Positions 1 through 11,900 of a stretch of 64,000 nt of DNA are shown one piece after another. The DNA comes from Calliopum simillimum (lineage: Eukaryota > Arthropoda > Insecta > Diptera > Lauxaniidae). Positions within the stretch are counted from its first letter, which is position 1, and each line of letters begins with the position of its first letter. Position numbers and translations under genes: made by a program. The notes beneath the pieces are model-generated. The model worked only from the letters and a program-made list of their open reading frames with translations, did not search any database and had not been told where the DNA came from. The stretch is taken from the NCBI GenBank assembly GCA_951812925.1, contig OX638370.1, positions 2,008,001 through 2,072,000 on the forward strand, written 5' to 3'.

Positions 1-539
1 ATTTCGAGTCTGGATTCGGATGAAGCACCAACAAGGTTATCGAAAATGACTATTTTGGTTTTGTTTTTTTTTTTTGTAAATGTACCGTTTTTCTACCTTA
101 TTTTAAGAAACGATCAACTAGGAATTTAATCGGAACAGATTTTGAAACTTTGAATAACTGGAATAAGATATCGTGAACTATTACATTAGGAATTTTCATT
201 GAACTTATTTTTGATTGAAGATAGGTGTGTAATACACACACAAATAAATCTTTTTTGCAAATATTTCTTTGGTCATAATTACCACACATCATTTATGAAT
301 TTACTTAAACTTAAGGGGGGGGGGGGTGGTTAAGGGTTTCAGCATAAAAGAAAACACATTTTTTTAAACGCATGGATTAAGAAAATTTATTTTAATCTTT
401 TGTTCATTATTAAGTGTACTTTAAGCAATATTTTGAAATTTTTTCATTTGGAAATATTGAAAAATAAGTCGATGATAGAGCTTGTCCGAGAACATCTCGG
501 TCGAAAATTATCTGAAATAAAAAATCATTAAAATTAAGT

Positions 540-681
540 CCTCCCCCCAACGTTCTCTGATTATTAGTTTTTTCATTTTAAAATTTTTGGTGGTCATCTA
601 AAGTGAAAACTGCTGTTTTCCAAGAAAAATTCCACCATTTTGTGTGTAAAAGAAAATTCTAAGCTTAACGTTGGGGGGAGG
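540..681. repeat. Small hairpin with 15-bp perfect inverted ends
   Basis: A 15-bp sequence (CCTCCCCCCAACGTT, 540-554) is repeated as its exact reverse complement at 667-681, with about 110 bp of AT-rich sequence between. The C/G runs stand out from the AT-rich surroundings. It could be a tiny MITE or a chance hairpin. No target-site duplication is obvious. Confidence 0.45.
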
Positions 682-3362
682 TATTTTATATGTAGAAAAT
701 GTATACCAAGTTTGAAATGAATCGGTAATTTAGTTTTAAAATGACAGTGAACACGGACTTTGAAAAAGTAGTTTCGAGAAAAATGCTTTTAAAATTTAAA
801 ATCTAAAAAAGTGAAAGTAAAAAAGTAAAGGACAGGAGACTAACAAGACAGTAACTTCAAGAGTTTTGCTCAGATCGACTTAAAATTTTGAGAGTATATT
901 CTTGAAATGTTTGACAATAAGAACAAATGAAAAAATCGTTTTTTTTGAAAACGAAATACCTTACTCTCCCCCTTATATAAGAAAAAAATTAAAATTCTTA
1001 ATTATGAATAAATGAATATGGTCCAATATCTCAATTTTTTACTTAAAAAAAAAAAAACAAATATTTTATATAACTTTGAACTTGAATAATATGTTTTTAT
1101 ACTGAATTTTTTTCGCTTGAATTGTAATTTTGTGATTGAATATACACCCTTACTGCGTAGTGCTTCCTATTTTTAGTGCAATTTCAACTACTCGTGTTCT
1201 TTTTGTTGTTGTTGTTTTTATTTCTTTTTGTAGTTGATGCTGCTCATGTTGCAGCCAACAACTGCTGTTGTTGCCTGCTGCTGCCGCTGCTGTTGTTGTC
1301 GTGTGGCAAATGCGACACTTTAATTGAGGTTAATTAGCAGATTCTACAGGTGGATGGATTCTTTTCATGTTACTCTGCTTTATTTGTGCGTTGATTGAAA
1401 TTGAAAATAAATGCCAACGTTAAATAGAAAATGAATTTGTAAAAAAATTAATTCGTTGAAATTTCGTGTGAGTCAGATTGTTGCAAACGAATTCAAGAAA
1501 AACGAAAAAAGACTATTTAAACTATTCGAAATGGGGACGATAATTCAAATTAATTTAACCACTAGGTATTGGCATAATTTTTGTAGATAAAAGAAAAATA
1601 TTTTTCTTTTTTTCTCAGTCTTTCCACACCAAACTATCACTCGTTGTTGTTAAAGTTTTTATTGCATTAATTCTGTTGAATTTTTGGAGCCCCATTTTGC
1701 TTCTTGACATACGCCGTCGGATGAATATGAGCCTGATCACCATAACGCGTTATGGAAGCGTAGATCATAAATCTTGTGTTGACTTGTCAGCTGTCATATC
1801 ATACATCAGTCTGTTTTGTAATGATACATAGTTCAAGAATGGCGCATGTTTTAAAATAAAAACTTTTGCTGTAAGATCTCTTACCCTTGCGGCATGCGTA
1901 ATCTCCCATTATGCGAACACTACCCTTATTTTAAAGTTGGTTAAAAAAAGATTATAAAATGTTAATTTTTTGTTCTTTGATTTGAATTCTATAAAACTTA
2001 ATAAAATTGACTGTACTTCATATTTTTAAAATGACGACTCTACCACTAAATGGCATGCTAGCAGCGCTTTTAGTAATTTTACCACTTTTTGTGTTTCGCA
2101 AAACTTTCCACCAACAAATTAAAAACTCAAATTTAACGCTCGAACAAAAGTTGAGCCATCACCATCACCACCACTTCCGGAGGGCTCACAATTACAACAA
2201 ATCAGCATAAAAAGCGCAATTTCCATTATCAATTACAAGCATCAAAGCTTCAAAACCGGAAAAGCAGACAATATGTACGCACTCGCACTCAAACAAACAC
2301 ACACAGACACACATTTATAACTACATTGACGCAAAGTATAAATGGAAAACATTTCCAAAAAAGTAAAAAAACTTACTACAACTTTGAACAAAAAAAAGAA
2401 AAAACTTCCTAAAATAATTGAAACACGGCATTGAATGCCGAATGGTGAATGTTTTTTATTTTTAGTTTTATTTTAGTTTTCAACTACAATTACACATATT
2501 TAACGCACACATACACACACTCGGAAAGCAAGTTAAGCGCCATCTATATGTGACTATCTGGCAAATTGATAGTTTTCACAAATTTCCAGTTAAATTTGGT
2601 AGAAAAAGTTTTCGTTTTTTTTCCCACTCAGACGCATTAATGGTTTCTGAACAAAGTTTCTCTTTACATTTTGCTTTTAATTTTGTTAAAGTGTACAAGA
2701 GACGTTGGTAAAAATGGAGCTATATGGTATAATGAGCAAAGAGTCAGAAAGAAAAACGTTTGAACTGTGCAACCCGAGCAATAGTGATTGATACGACACT
2801 AAGTGCACGTTGGTAATGTTGATTTTTTATTAACAATTAACTTTTGAAATAAGATTTTTGTTCAGGTTTAGTTTAATGGAACTTTTTTCCATAAAGTTTA
2901 ATCAATATTTTATTTTACCTTTGTTATATCTATCTTATGTCTAAAAATATCCCATGTTCTTCAAATTTGCATAGGAGATCAAAGGTTTTTTTTTTATATA
3001 TAATTAACCTTTTGAGAAGGTCAGGATCTGATGTAGGGTCCTCCAGAAATCTGAATGTAAAAATTAAAAAAAAAAAAAAATGTTTCGTTTTCATTATTTA
3101 TTCAGGCCTGTTCCGTAATCCATGTGGTTTCAATTACTTTTCATTTGAAGGCTTTTTCATGAAAATGGTGAGTCACACGATAAAAAATATGAGTATCTTT
3201 TTTATGGGGAATTACAGCTTGTACAAATAACATTGATTGGCATTAACGAAAAAGTGACCGCCAATAAAACAGAGTGGCAACTAATATGAACACGTTAATT
3301 TTTGGGTGTGGCACCGCCCATTTTTGCAGCAGATGTTATTTGACTCAATGCCTTTTATATAT

Positions 3363-3504
3363 GAGGCTATGAGTGCAATAGTGGCCTAACCCTCACTTCG
3401 TTAAAAAGTCAAAAGCAAATAACTTGTTCTCGTATCGATTCAGGTTATGTGCTTTTGCTTTATCAACGAAATAAAGGTTAGGCCACTATTGCGCTCATAG
3501 CCGC
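3363..3504. repeat. Inverted repeat, 29-bp arms
   Basis: The arm at 3363-3391 (starting GAGGCTATGAGTGCAATAG) returns as a near-perfect reverse complement at 3476-3504, with about 84 bp between. It lies between two copies of a dispersed motif containing GTGGCACCGCCCA (near 3300) and GTGGTACCGCCCA (near 3580), so it is probably part of an old repeat. Confidence 0.55.
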
Positions 3505-4537
3505 ATATATACTGAATCTCATCCATATGGATGAAACAGTTTCGGAGACATGATGAGATTTATATTTGTGGGGCGTGGTACCGCCCACTTTTTCAGCGGC
3601 TGATTTTTCTCTCTCTGCCTATTACAAACTTATCACATCTTATTTATCAGCTTCTAATAGTTTCGGAGATATGACGAATTTGTTTTTGCGGCACTATTTT
3701 TTCGATCAGATTTTGTAAAATGTGGTGCTCTCACCTTTAATCTCGAGTTTGATTTTTTGAAAAAAACTGTCCATGACTTGAATTTTTTTAGTGTACACTT
3801 TGTTGTGAATAAAAAAAACCATTATGCGACAAACATTACGGCCTCTGATTTTCATTAAGACCCATGAAAAACCGTTCATACGTTCTTCTTGTTCCAGAAC
3901 TATGCCTTGCAACTAAGTAAGAAGTTTTTACTTCCTTATTAAAGTTAGAAAATTAAATTTTTGCGCTGACCTTTATTTTAACATTTCAAAGGCTTGCTAG
4001 AAAACTATATATAATGTCGAGTTCCCAAGTCAAGATATTCGAGGTCAAAGGTCACAAAAAACCGTTTTTTGTGCTAAAGCACTTTTAAAGAAAAATTTAC
4101 TAACGCAGTTTTGTAGATCTACAAAAAAGTTAAAGTATTTTTTTTTTCACACAACTAATAAGTAGTTCAGAAGATATCCTAATTCAAACTTAGTTTAAAC
4201 AGAGTACACTCTTAGCTATGACTATTAGGGTGAGCCAAATTACCAACATTTTTTTTTTTGTTTTATTTCTTAATTCAACAAATTTAATTTGAAATTTAAA
4301 TTTTACAAAAAAGTGTCAACAGGTTTCATAGACGAATGTGCCAAATAGTTTGGTATACATTTTTGAGCAATATGTTCCGGGTTCGAATCTCAGTGTGGAT
4401 GCAAATATTTTTATTAATTTTTTATTATTTCATACCGCGTCTATGTTGGATATATGTTTCATTTTCTGCTCCGAAGACTCTTCAGACAAACTGTGTACAA
4501 ATTAATATAAATTTTAAAATTGGAATTGAAAATAACC

Positions 4538-4605
4538 GCGTGGAGGATTTGAACCTGGGCCTCTTCACGTAGCGCAAGTCACTAGACCGATATACTATCG
4601 TTTGC
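4538..4605 (-). other. tRNA-like sequence (pol III box remnants)
   Basis: On the minus strand a TATCGGTCTAGTG stretch resembles a pol III A box. It is followed at tRNA-like spacing by GGTTCAAATCC, a good B box. A second B-box-like GGTTCGAATCT lies nearby on the plus strand at 4380-4390. I could not fold a complete cloverleaf with confidence, so this is a tRNA-derived or SINE-like remnant at best, not a functional tRNA call. Confidence 0.3.
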
Positions 4606-5697
4606 TCATCTTCACAATTGACGAAATGCCAGTAACGTTATAATTTCACTGATGTAATCGATACACAATTGGACCACTTTTCATACTAATGACAGATTAT
4701 GTATTACATTTGGACCATTTTTGATACAATTGAATGACTTTGCATAACATTTGGAACATTTTTGATACAATTGATAATTAAAGTGAATTTCTTCTACTAT
4801 AGACTACTTAAAAAACACTAGACCAAAGATTGGACAATTGACAAAATTGACTCTGTCGGTCCTACAGGGATTTTCTGGATCTTATTGACTTTATTTTTCT
4901 TGAGTTTTATGATGCTTTACTAATGTTTCGATGATCTATTTGGTTACTTTTTTTTGTCTTTTGATCCTTTTCTTTGCCTTGACTTACAAATATTTTATTT
5001 CCAGCTAAGGTTAAGTTTTACTTGTTTTTCCTTTCTATTTTTATGCTCTTTTATCTGTTGTATCAAAAAATGTGAATAATTTTGGCAGTTTATTTTCAAA
5101 AAAATAAATCTTTATCGTTTTTAAATTGCATTTATTAATCATAGTAATTATTCATGCATACATATAAATGGATGTGTGTGTATACATTGATAATTATAAA
5201 AAAGTTTTAATTGCCTATATGGACTCAATTAATTGAAGTAGGGGCACTTAAAAAAGTTTGCCAATTTTTATTGTTTCGAAATTAAGTTGTTGAATTCAGT
5301 CAGCAGCAGCAACAGATACAACAAGTATCAATTAGTTAATCTCGATTTTGCAGTTCTAAGAATTGCCCAAAAAACGTGATTGATTGCCAACTGCTGAACA
5401 TTTTTTGGTCAAAAAACGAACGGCACATCTTTACCAGTTTTTCTATCAAATGCTGACAATTAAGTGATTGACACGCAATCGTTTAAAGTTTGACATCCAG
5501 AATATGTAGTATCATGTGAGAGAAGGACAGAGTAGGGATAAGTAGGCGTACCAAAACCCTTCACCATTGAAATTTGCAATATACCAAATATGTAGTGCTA
5601 GTGTTGCCATACGATATCATAGTGTTGTCAAAAATACGAAAAAAATTCAAACAAATTTGGTGCGAAAATAAAAAAAAAAACAAAAACTTTTTTGAAA

Positions 5698-5999
5698 ATG
5701 TTGCCTAGTTGCCAACAACTACAGCACTACCGTAAAACGTCCTGCTGCTTCAAAACAATGTTGTTGCTGTTTTTGATGCTATCGCCAAAATTTTCCAATG
5801 TTTTAGGTGAAATTTCGTCTGCAGCAGCAACAACCACTGGTGTCTCATCTGGTTATCCTTTGACAAATAACTTGAGGACGACAACGAGCCACTGTTCAGA
5901 GCGTAAATTCATGTCAATTTTGAATTCAATCGATGATGTTGAGGACTTGGAATTGGATGTACAAGTCAATATTGCATTGGATAATCGTCAAAAGAAAAG
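5698..5999 (+). CDS. nord: nord-like exon 1 (signal peptide)
   Basis: Starts at ATG 5698. The frame is open two codons further upstream through TTG, but that is not a eukaryotic start. Residues 21-30 (MLLLFLMLSP) form a hydrophobic core and VLG is a plausible signal-peptidase site, so secretion is expected. The exon ends AAAAG before gtaagtg at 6000 (phase 2). An Ala/Thr/Ser-rich stretch follows the signal. Confidence 0.7.
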
Positions 6000-8900
6000 G
6001 TAAGTGTTAAATGGCTTTTCAAATTATGTTGGATTTTTCAAAGCGAAAGTAATCATTTACTTGAAGGCCAATAAATTGACAAAAAAATTATCAGTAGCTT
6101 TTATTTATTAAGCTTTAAAGAGCCATCGTCAAATACGATGCATATAAATTTTATTTATATTTGTAACCTGATCTTAATCGCCTCCTTTCACTGATTACTT
6201 ACTTTGAGCCCGATTGCAATATTACTCCTTTGTTTGTATGTTTTTTCTCCAAAAAACTAGGTCATGGTTAAATGAAATAAAATGTGCCTCAAATCTAACT
6301 TTTGAAAAACTCAAAAAAAAAAAAAAAAAAAAATATTTGTTACCTAAAATCGATATGACCACATAGGAAACGAAAATTCCACAAAAAAGAAGATCTTTGT
6401 GTGTTTGCATACAAGTGTTGAAAAAGTGGCATCATTGTTTTGTTTGACATGAAAAATCATTTTGACCTCAAAAGTGGGTGGGTGTTTGGTTATAAAAATA
6501 TCTGAAGAAAATTTAAAAAAAATCCAATTTTGGCATTATATTTGGCAACATTGCTGCTGTCATAAAAGAAAGAATAAAAAAAAAAACGCAGAAAAAAAGT
6601 GTGGCAAACTTTTCTAATTCATTGCGCTGTCCGTCGCAAAGACTGACAGTCGGCCTGTCCAATTTGTCACTTATTGCCAACAAAAGAGAAGAAAAATATC
6701 CTTTTTCATTTTGCTGCTTTTTTGCTGAAAAGTTAAATTTTTTAACTTTTGATGGAAAGCTTCAGAAGAAATAAGAAAAAAAGTTAAAAAGGATAATCAC
6801 CGCATTCGCTTTATCCTTGCTAGATTTTAAGTTTTTATTTCTTAAGTAGAATTTTTGAACACGTTTGCTGCTGCTGCTTCCTTAAAACGTCAGCTGTGTG
6901 TTGCCTAATATGTTGACTTACGTGTTTCTCATGCAACGCAGCAGCAGCAGCAGCCGGAGCCGCATCCTTTTGTTTTATTTGTACATATATTCCACGTTGT
7001 TGGCTACATACGTGGAAGTACGTATGTATTAATGTGTGTGCTCCACATAAAAACCATGGGTTTTTTCGTGTTCAGGTTCCTTGCTGCTACTCCTGCTGCT
7101 GCTGCTGGCTGTTGCAGAATTTATGTGCCGTGTTATAAAATATTGTTTTTGGTTTAAAGTTGTGGCAAAAGTTTATTTGTTTGTTTGCTTTGGGTTTATT
7201 TTGCTTTTGTATTGTACAGTGGGGCAAGTATATTGTTTCTTAACAGAGATGCTAAAAAGTTGATACATACACATTTTTTCAAAAGATAAATACTAGAACT
7301 TTTTACACGGAGAAAAATCCGTGTCATAATTTTTATTTCACATTAAATTTCAAACATAAATTACCTTACCTTATACAACCATGTTGCCCCCTGCGGGTAA
7401 GGGGTCAGAATATGCCCGAGGTCAGCATGCCTGTCGTAAAAGGCGACTAAAAGCGGGTGACCAGCCAGGGTGTGGAAGGGTGTAGCGTTGGACAGCGTTG
7501 CGCCTCGAAAGAAAAACCCACAATGCCCGTAACTGGCACTGACAAGGCGAGTCGATGCCGCCTTAAAATAAGCATCTTGTCGAAATCCTGAAGCGTCTGA
7601 TCCAGAGTGGGCGGCTCCCAGGTCAGCGTCTGTTCCAGATTGGACGGCTGAAATTAAAAGTGAATTTGGCCACTATATTTGCAGCGCTTGCCGGATCCAG
7701 CTTTAAGCTTATAACTTACTGCGTGGGGCGTTGCCGAGAAGATTATACTAATGAAGCATGGATCGGAAAACGATGGGAAATAACTCTCCAAGTGGTACCC
7801 ACCAGAGTGTGGTTAATCCACCTGCCTCGGCAGCATGCACATCGGATTTGGAGGTGCAAGAAACATGCATAGTTAGGAATGATTCTCCTATAACTGGAAC
7901 CAATATGGTTTCTCAAAATTTTAAAATCCTTTCGATGAAAACTCGAACACGCATCGGCTCTTGGAATGTCCGAACTCTAAATGAACCAGGCAAAATACAC
8001 CAAGCCGTTAGAGAACTCCACAAATTATTGGCCCTATGCTCCTCCTAGGAGTTAAAGGAGAATACATACATACATACAACCATGTTGACTTTATAATTTT
8101 TTGTATTTGAACTTTACAGTAACGTAGATATCATCAAATATATAACCATTTTGACTTTAAAAATCTAGTAAAATATGTATGCTTGGACAGATATTTGCTT
8201 AATATACAATTTTTATAACACTTCATTATACGGGCCAGTAGTGCAAAGGATATGTTTCTATTTATCACACGGATGGACCACGGTTCGAATCCAAGTGTGG
8301 TCAGTTCGTTTTTTTTTTGTTGTTTGAATTTAACGGTAAGGTAAATATCACTTAATTTTTTTGAAAAAATTACTAGACTGTAAAGTCATTCCAAAATTCT
8401 GGATTGAATGAAACGGTAAGGTAAAATTCACTTCAGTTTGGAGTTGTGGCTCCCGGTAATAACGCCAGAAATTTTCTGGCAATAATTTTTGGAAATAAAG
8501 CCAAAAACTTGTAAGGAAACAATGCTAGAATTTTTGAACATAATGCCATAGGAAATCGCGCCATAGAAAATAACGCCAGAAATTTTTTTGGAAATAACGC
8601 CAGAATTTGTGTATGCATATTTTTCTGGCGTTAATTCCAAGAATTTTTTTGGTGTTATTTCCTTTCTGTAAACTGCATAGTTTTTGGAAATAAAGCCATA
8701 ATTTTTAAAAATAACTCTAGAAAAGATTTTGGCCTTATTTCCAAAACAAAATGGAAATATCGCCAGAATTTTGTATGCAGATTTTTTTGGAGTTATTTCC
8801 AAAAATTTTTCTGGCGTTATATATTTTTCTTTTCCGTAAACTACATAATTTTTGGAAATCTAGCCATTATTTTTGGAAATAACGCCAGAAAAGTTTTTGG

Positions 8901-11900
8901 TTTTATTTCCAAAACAAAATGGAAGAACGCCTGAATTTTGTATGAAGATTTTTCTGGCGTTATTTCCAAAAAAATTTCTGGTGATATTTCCTAAGGCGTT
9001 ATTTCAGGAAGCCGGGAGTTGTGACTATTTTGACTTGAAATTCTGGTAAAATTTATTATGTATTTATTTATTATTTTACCGGATGAGCGTTGTTTCCTCT
9101 TTGTCCCGGTGCGTTTTACATTTATATATATATATAGCAAACCTTGTGTAGTGTCGCCAATTTTTCTAGTTGATAACATTTGCTCTGGTGTCCTTTATAT
9201 ATAAAATAAATTCCATCCATATGCTTAGAACAGTTTCAGAGATATGTCTAATTTTGTTCTTTAGGGGCATGACACCACCCATTTTTCTAATAGGTGTTAT
9301 TTGACATAGTGCCTTTTACGTGTGTGCCAAATTTAATTCTTATGCGTCAATTAGTTTCAGAAGTATAACAAATTTCCATGATCTATACTAACATACTCTG
9401 AAAATTTCATCCAAATCGATCAAGTGGCTTCCGAGTCCATAAACGAATACCCAGACAAACTTTAATTTTTTTATATAAGAAGATAAATTACTACGTACTA
9501 TGAAAATGACTATTTTTGTTACTATTAGTAATTTTGTTTTGTAAATCTGTGACATTAAAAAAAAAAACCAAAATAAAAAAAACGAAAAATTCCAATATCT
9601 CCTGACAGGGAGCACCCAGAATTAACAGGCTTTGGGTTTTTTAATCAGCATACCCAGTTTTTTATTTTATGGCTTAGGACAAATGTGTCTTACCAAACGA
9701 TACTAAATTTCTGAGATTTTGATCATATATATCCTTCGAAAATGATCAGCAAAAATTTTGGAAAATATAGCGCTTTCATATCACGAGGCTATAGAAAAAT
9801 ACTGCACACTCTGAATATCTCTACATTTTATGCTGATAATAAGTTGCTTACAGCACGTTGTGATGGGGAAAGGGTGCTTAGATATTACCAACAACACTTC
9901 AAATAGTTTGCTTGCTCTTAACTTTTGCCTCGAAAATGTTCCAAGTTACCCATAGTGACTGTTCAGAATGAATTGTTTCCATTGTTGTTGTTGTGATTTT
10001 TATGAGTTCTTTATTGGCTGCACTGGTTAACCACTTGCTTGGTTTAGATTTTGTTTGTTTGTTTGTTTGTACGCGTTCTCGTAGTTTTAACAGTTTAAAC
10101 CATACATTTGCGTTGAGTGTACAAACAGCAAGTTTTCCCATTTTTCATAAAAAAAACAAACTTTTTTTATTTTTGGCACGTTCATAATTTTGTTGCTGTA
10201 ACATTTGGAAAACTTTTCTGATTTTACTACCTTCAGCTATAATTGCTATATGCTTGCGTATTGGCAACCCTTTTTTTCTTAGTAATAAAATGTCTATTAC
10301 GTTTTTAAAGGTATTTTTTTTATTAATTTCGTAGAAAAAAAGATCACATTTTTCCTTACCCTTATCATTGCCGTTTTATAGTTGTATAATCTATTTTGTC
10401 CTTTTTTTTGCGCTGCCGTTTTTGTTCTCTACTTCACTTTGCTTTACTGATGTATTACTGTTGTTTGTGTGCAGCAACAAATACACGGAACACGTAGGGC
10501 TGCCATATTGAAAGCAACCGGATGCGCATCGACAAATGACGTTTTATGATCTTTCCGTTACGTGAGCGTAAAATCAACGTTAGCAATGAGGGTAAACAGT
10601 GACTTCGAATAAGATTTATGTTACATTAGAGTTGCCACATTAAGAAAAAAAAAAAAAAAAACAATTCTGTAAACTTTCGTTAAAAACTTACGCGATAACT
10701 TTTGATTCACAAAAAAAAACTGGTTTAGAAGTTGCCACTTTAACCCTTTCCGAACTGCTCTTTAACCGCTGGAAAATCTTTTGTTTTTTGAATTTTTCAG
10801 TTTTCCAAAAATTTTTTGCCGTTATTTCCTGTGCCGTTATTAACGGCAGCGGTAAGACCGCTTTTATTGGTATTTGTAATTTGGTAATCGACCAAAAATC
10901 AGTTGTAAAATGTTCAGAACATGCCTAAGCACTGAACTTCACCTTAAACTGAAAACCGGTAATATTGGCCATATCTCTTATTTATGAAGATAAGATACTT
11001 TTTGTAATGGTCGGTTACATATTTAACCAATCCATTTATCCTCTTTTTGGGATGATTATCCTCTTTTTCGAGGCAAGAATTTGGGGAAGTGGAATTGGAA
11101 TATGGAAAAGGTCTTTCATTCATTTAAAAATTTTACTCGCTAAATATATTAATCGACCTTTAGCCTTCCTTTTGAAAAAAAGTCTTTTTTGACAAAAATT
11201 TTTTAAGGAAATAGCCTCCTTTTTGAGGAAGTTGTAATTGGTTAATCATACTTTTTTTTTTTCTTTAACGCTAGTGTTAGGGTGAAGGAAGGTGTTCATT
11301 TTCAGCGAATTTTAGCGTCACAAGATTTATGGATGATCCCACACATTACCATTTCAATTGTAAATTCCACAAATATTTAAAATTCCTTCTCTTGAATTCG
11401 CAAAATTTGTGCAATGTTGCATTAACGGTTTGTGTCAATAATTCAGTGACCTTTTCACGTTGCCTGCATTTATTGAATTCCTGAAATGGCAGGGTGTGTC
11501 GGGCGAATACAAAGTTGATGCAGCGCAAGGATTTTGAAAAGGAATTCCAGTATTAAATAAGGTATTTGCGTGAACGGTCGCTGAGTTATACATATGTATG
11601 TATGTATGTATGTATGTTAAGGTTATAAATGACAAGACAAATTGTATGTATATTCAATAACACTTAGTACCGGTTGAAATAAAGTAGCTGAAATTTGTAA
11701 ATTTTACTTAATTTACATTATGAAAATCCCTCTAACAATAAAACATCTGTCCTTCTGTTTCTAACAATAAAACGTAAAATTGTATCTTGAAACAAAAACA
11801 GATTTCAATTATTTTCTTCATTTTGAAAGCCAATAACAATAATTTTTATGAACATTCGTTTTGTGTTGCCACACCGACCGACTAAATGGCCAAATTGTGG

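Larger units (their letters stand above)
1..5697. other. Non-coding region upstream of the nord-like gene
   Basis: I see no convincing gene here. The sequence is AT-rich with poly-A/T runs, a CTG/GTT-rich trinucleotide patch near 1200-1310, and several small repeats listed separately. The open frames are short, low-complexity and lack family resemblance. The segment just before 5698 may hold the 5' UTR and promoter of the nord-like gene, but I see no clear TATA box or initiator. Confidence 0.6.
7305..9060. repeat. Dispersed repeat with tRNA-like B box, copy A (interrupted)
   Basis: Begins near ACACGGAGAAAAATCCGTGT and continues through a pol III B-box-like GGTTCGAATCC (about 8282-8292), then GTGTGGTCAGTT plus a T run, then GGTAAGGTAAA-rich sequence, ending near TTGAAATTCTGGTAAAATTT. 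A second copy lies inverted at about 25555-25870. Copy A has been invaded by the RTE-derived element (7387-8073) and the Foldback-like element (8451-9016). It may be a SINE or composite non-autonomous element; the class is unresolved. Confidence 0.55.

Noticed and set aside
5692..5697. Start of the nord-like frame six bases earlier
   Set aside because: It would begin at TTG, which is not a normal eukaryotic start. ATG at 5698 is used instead.
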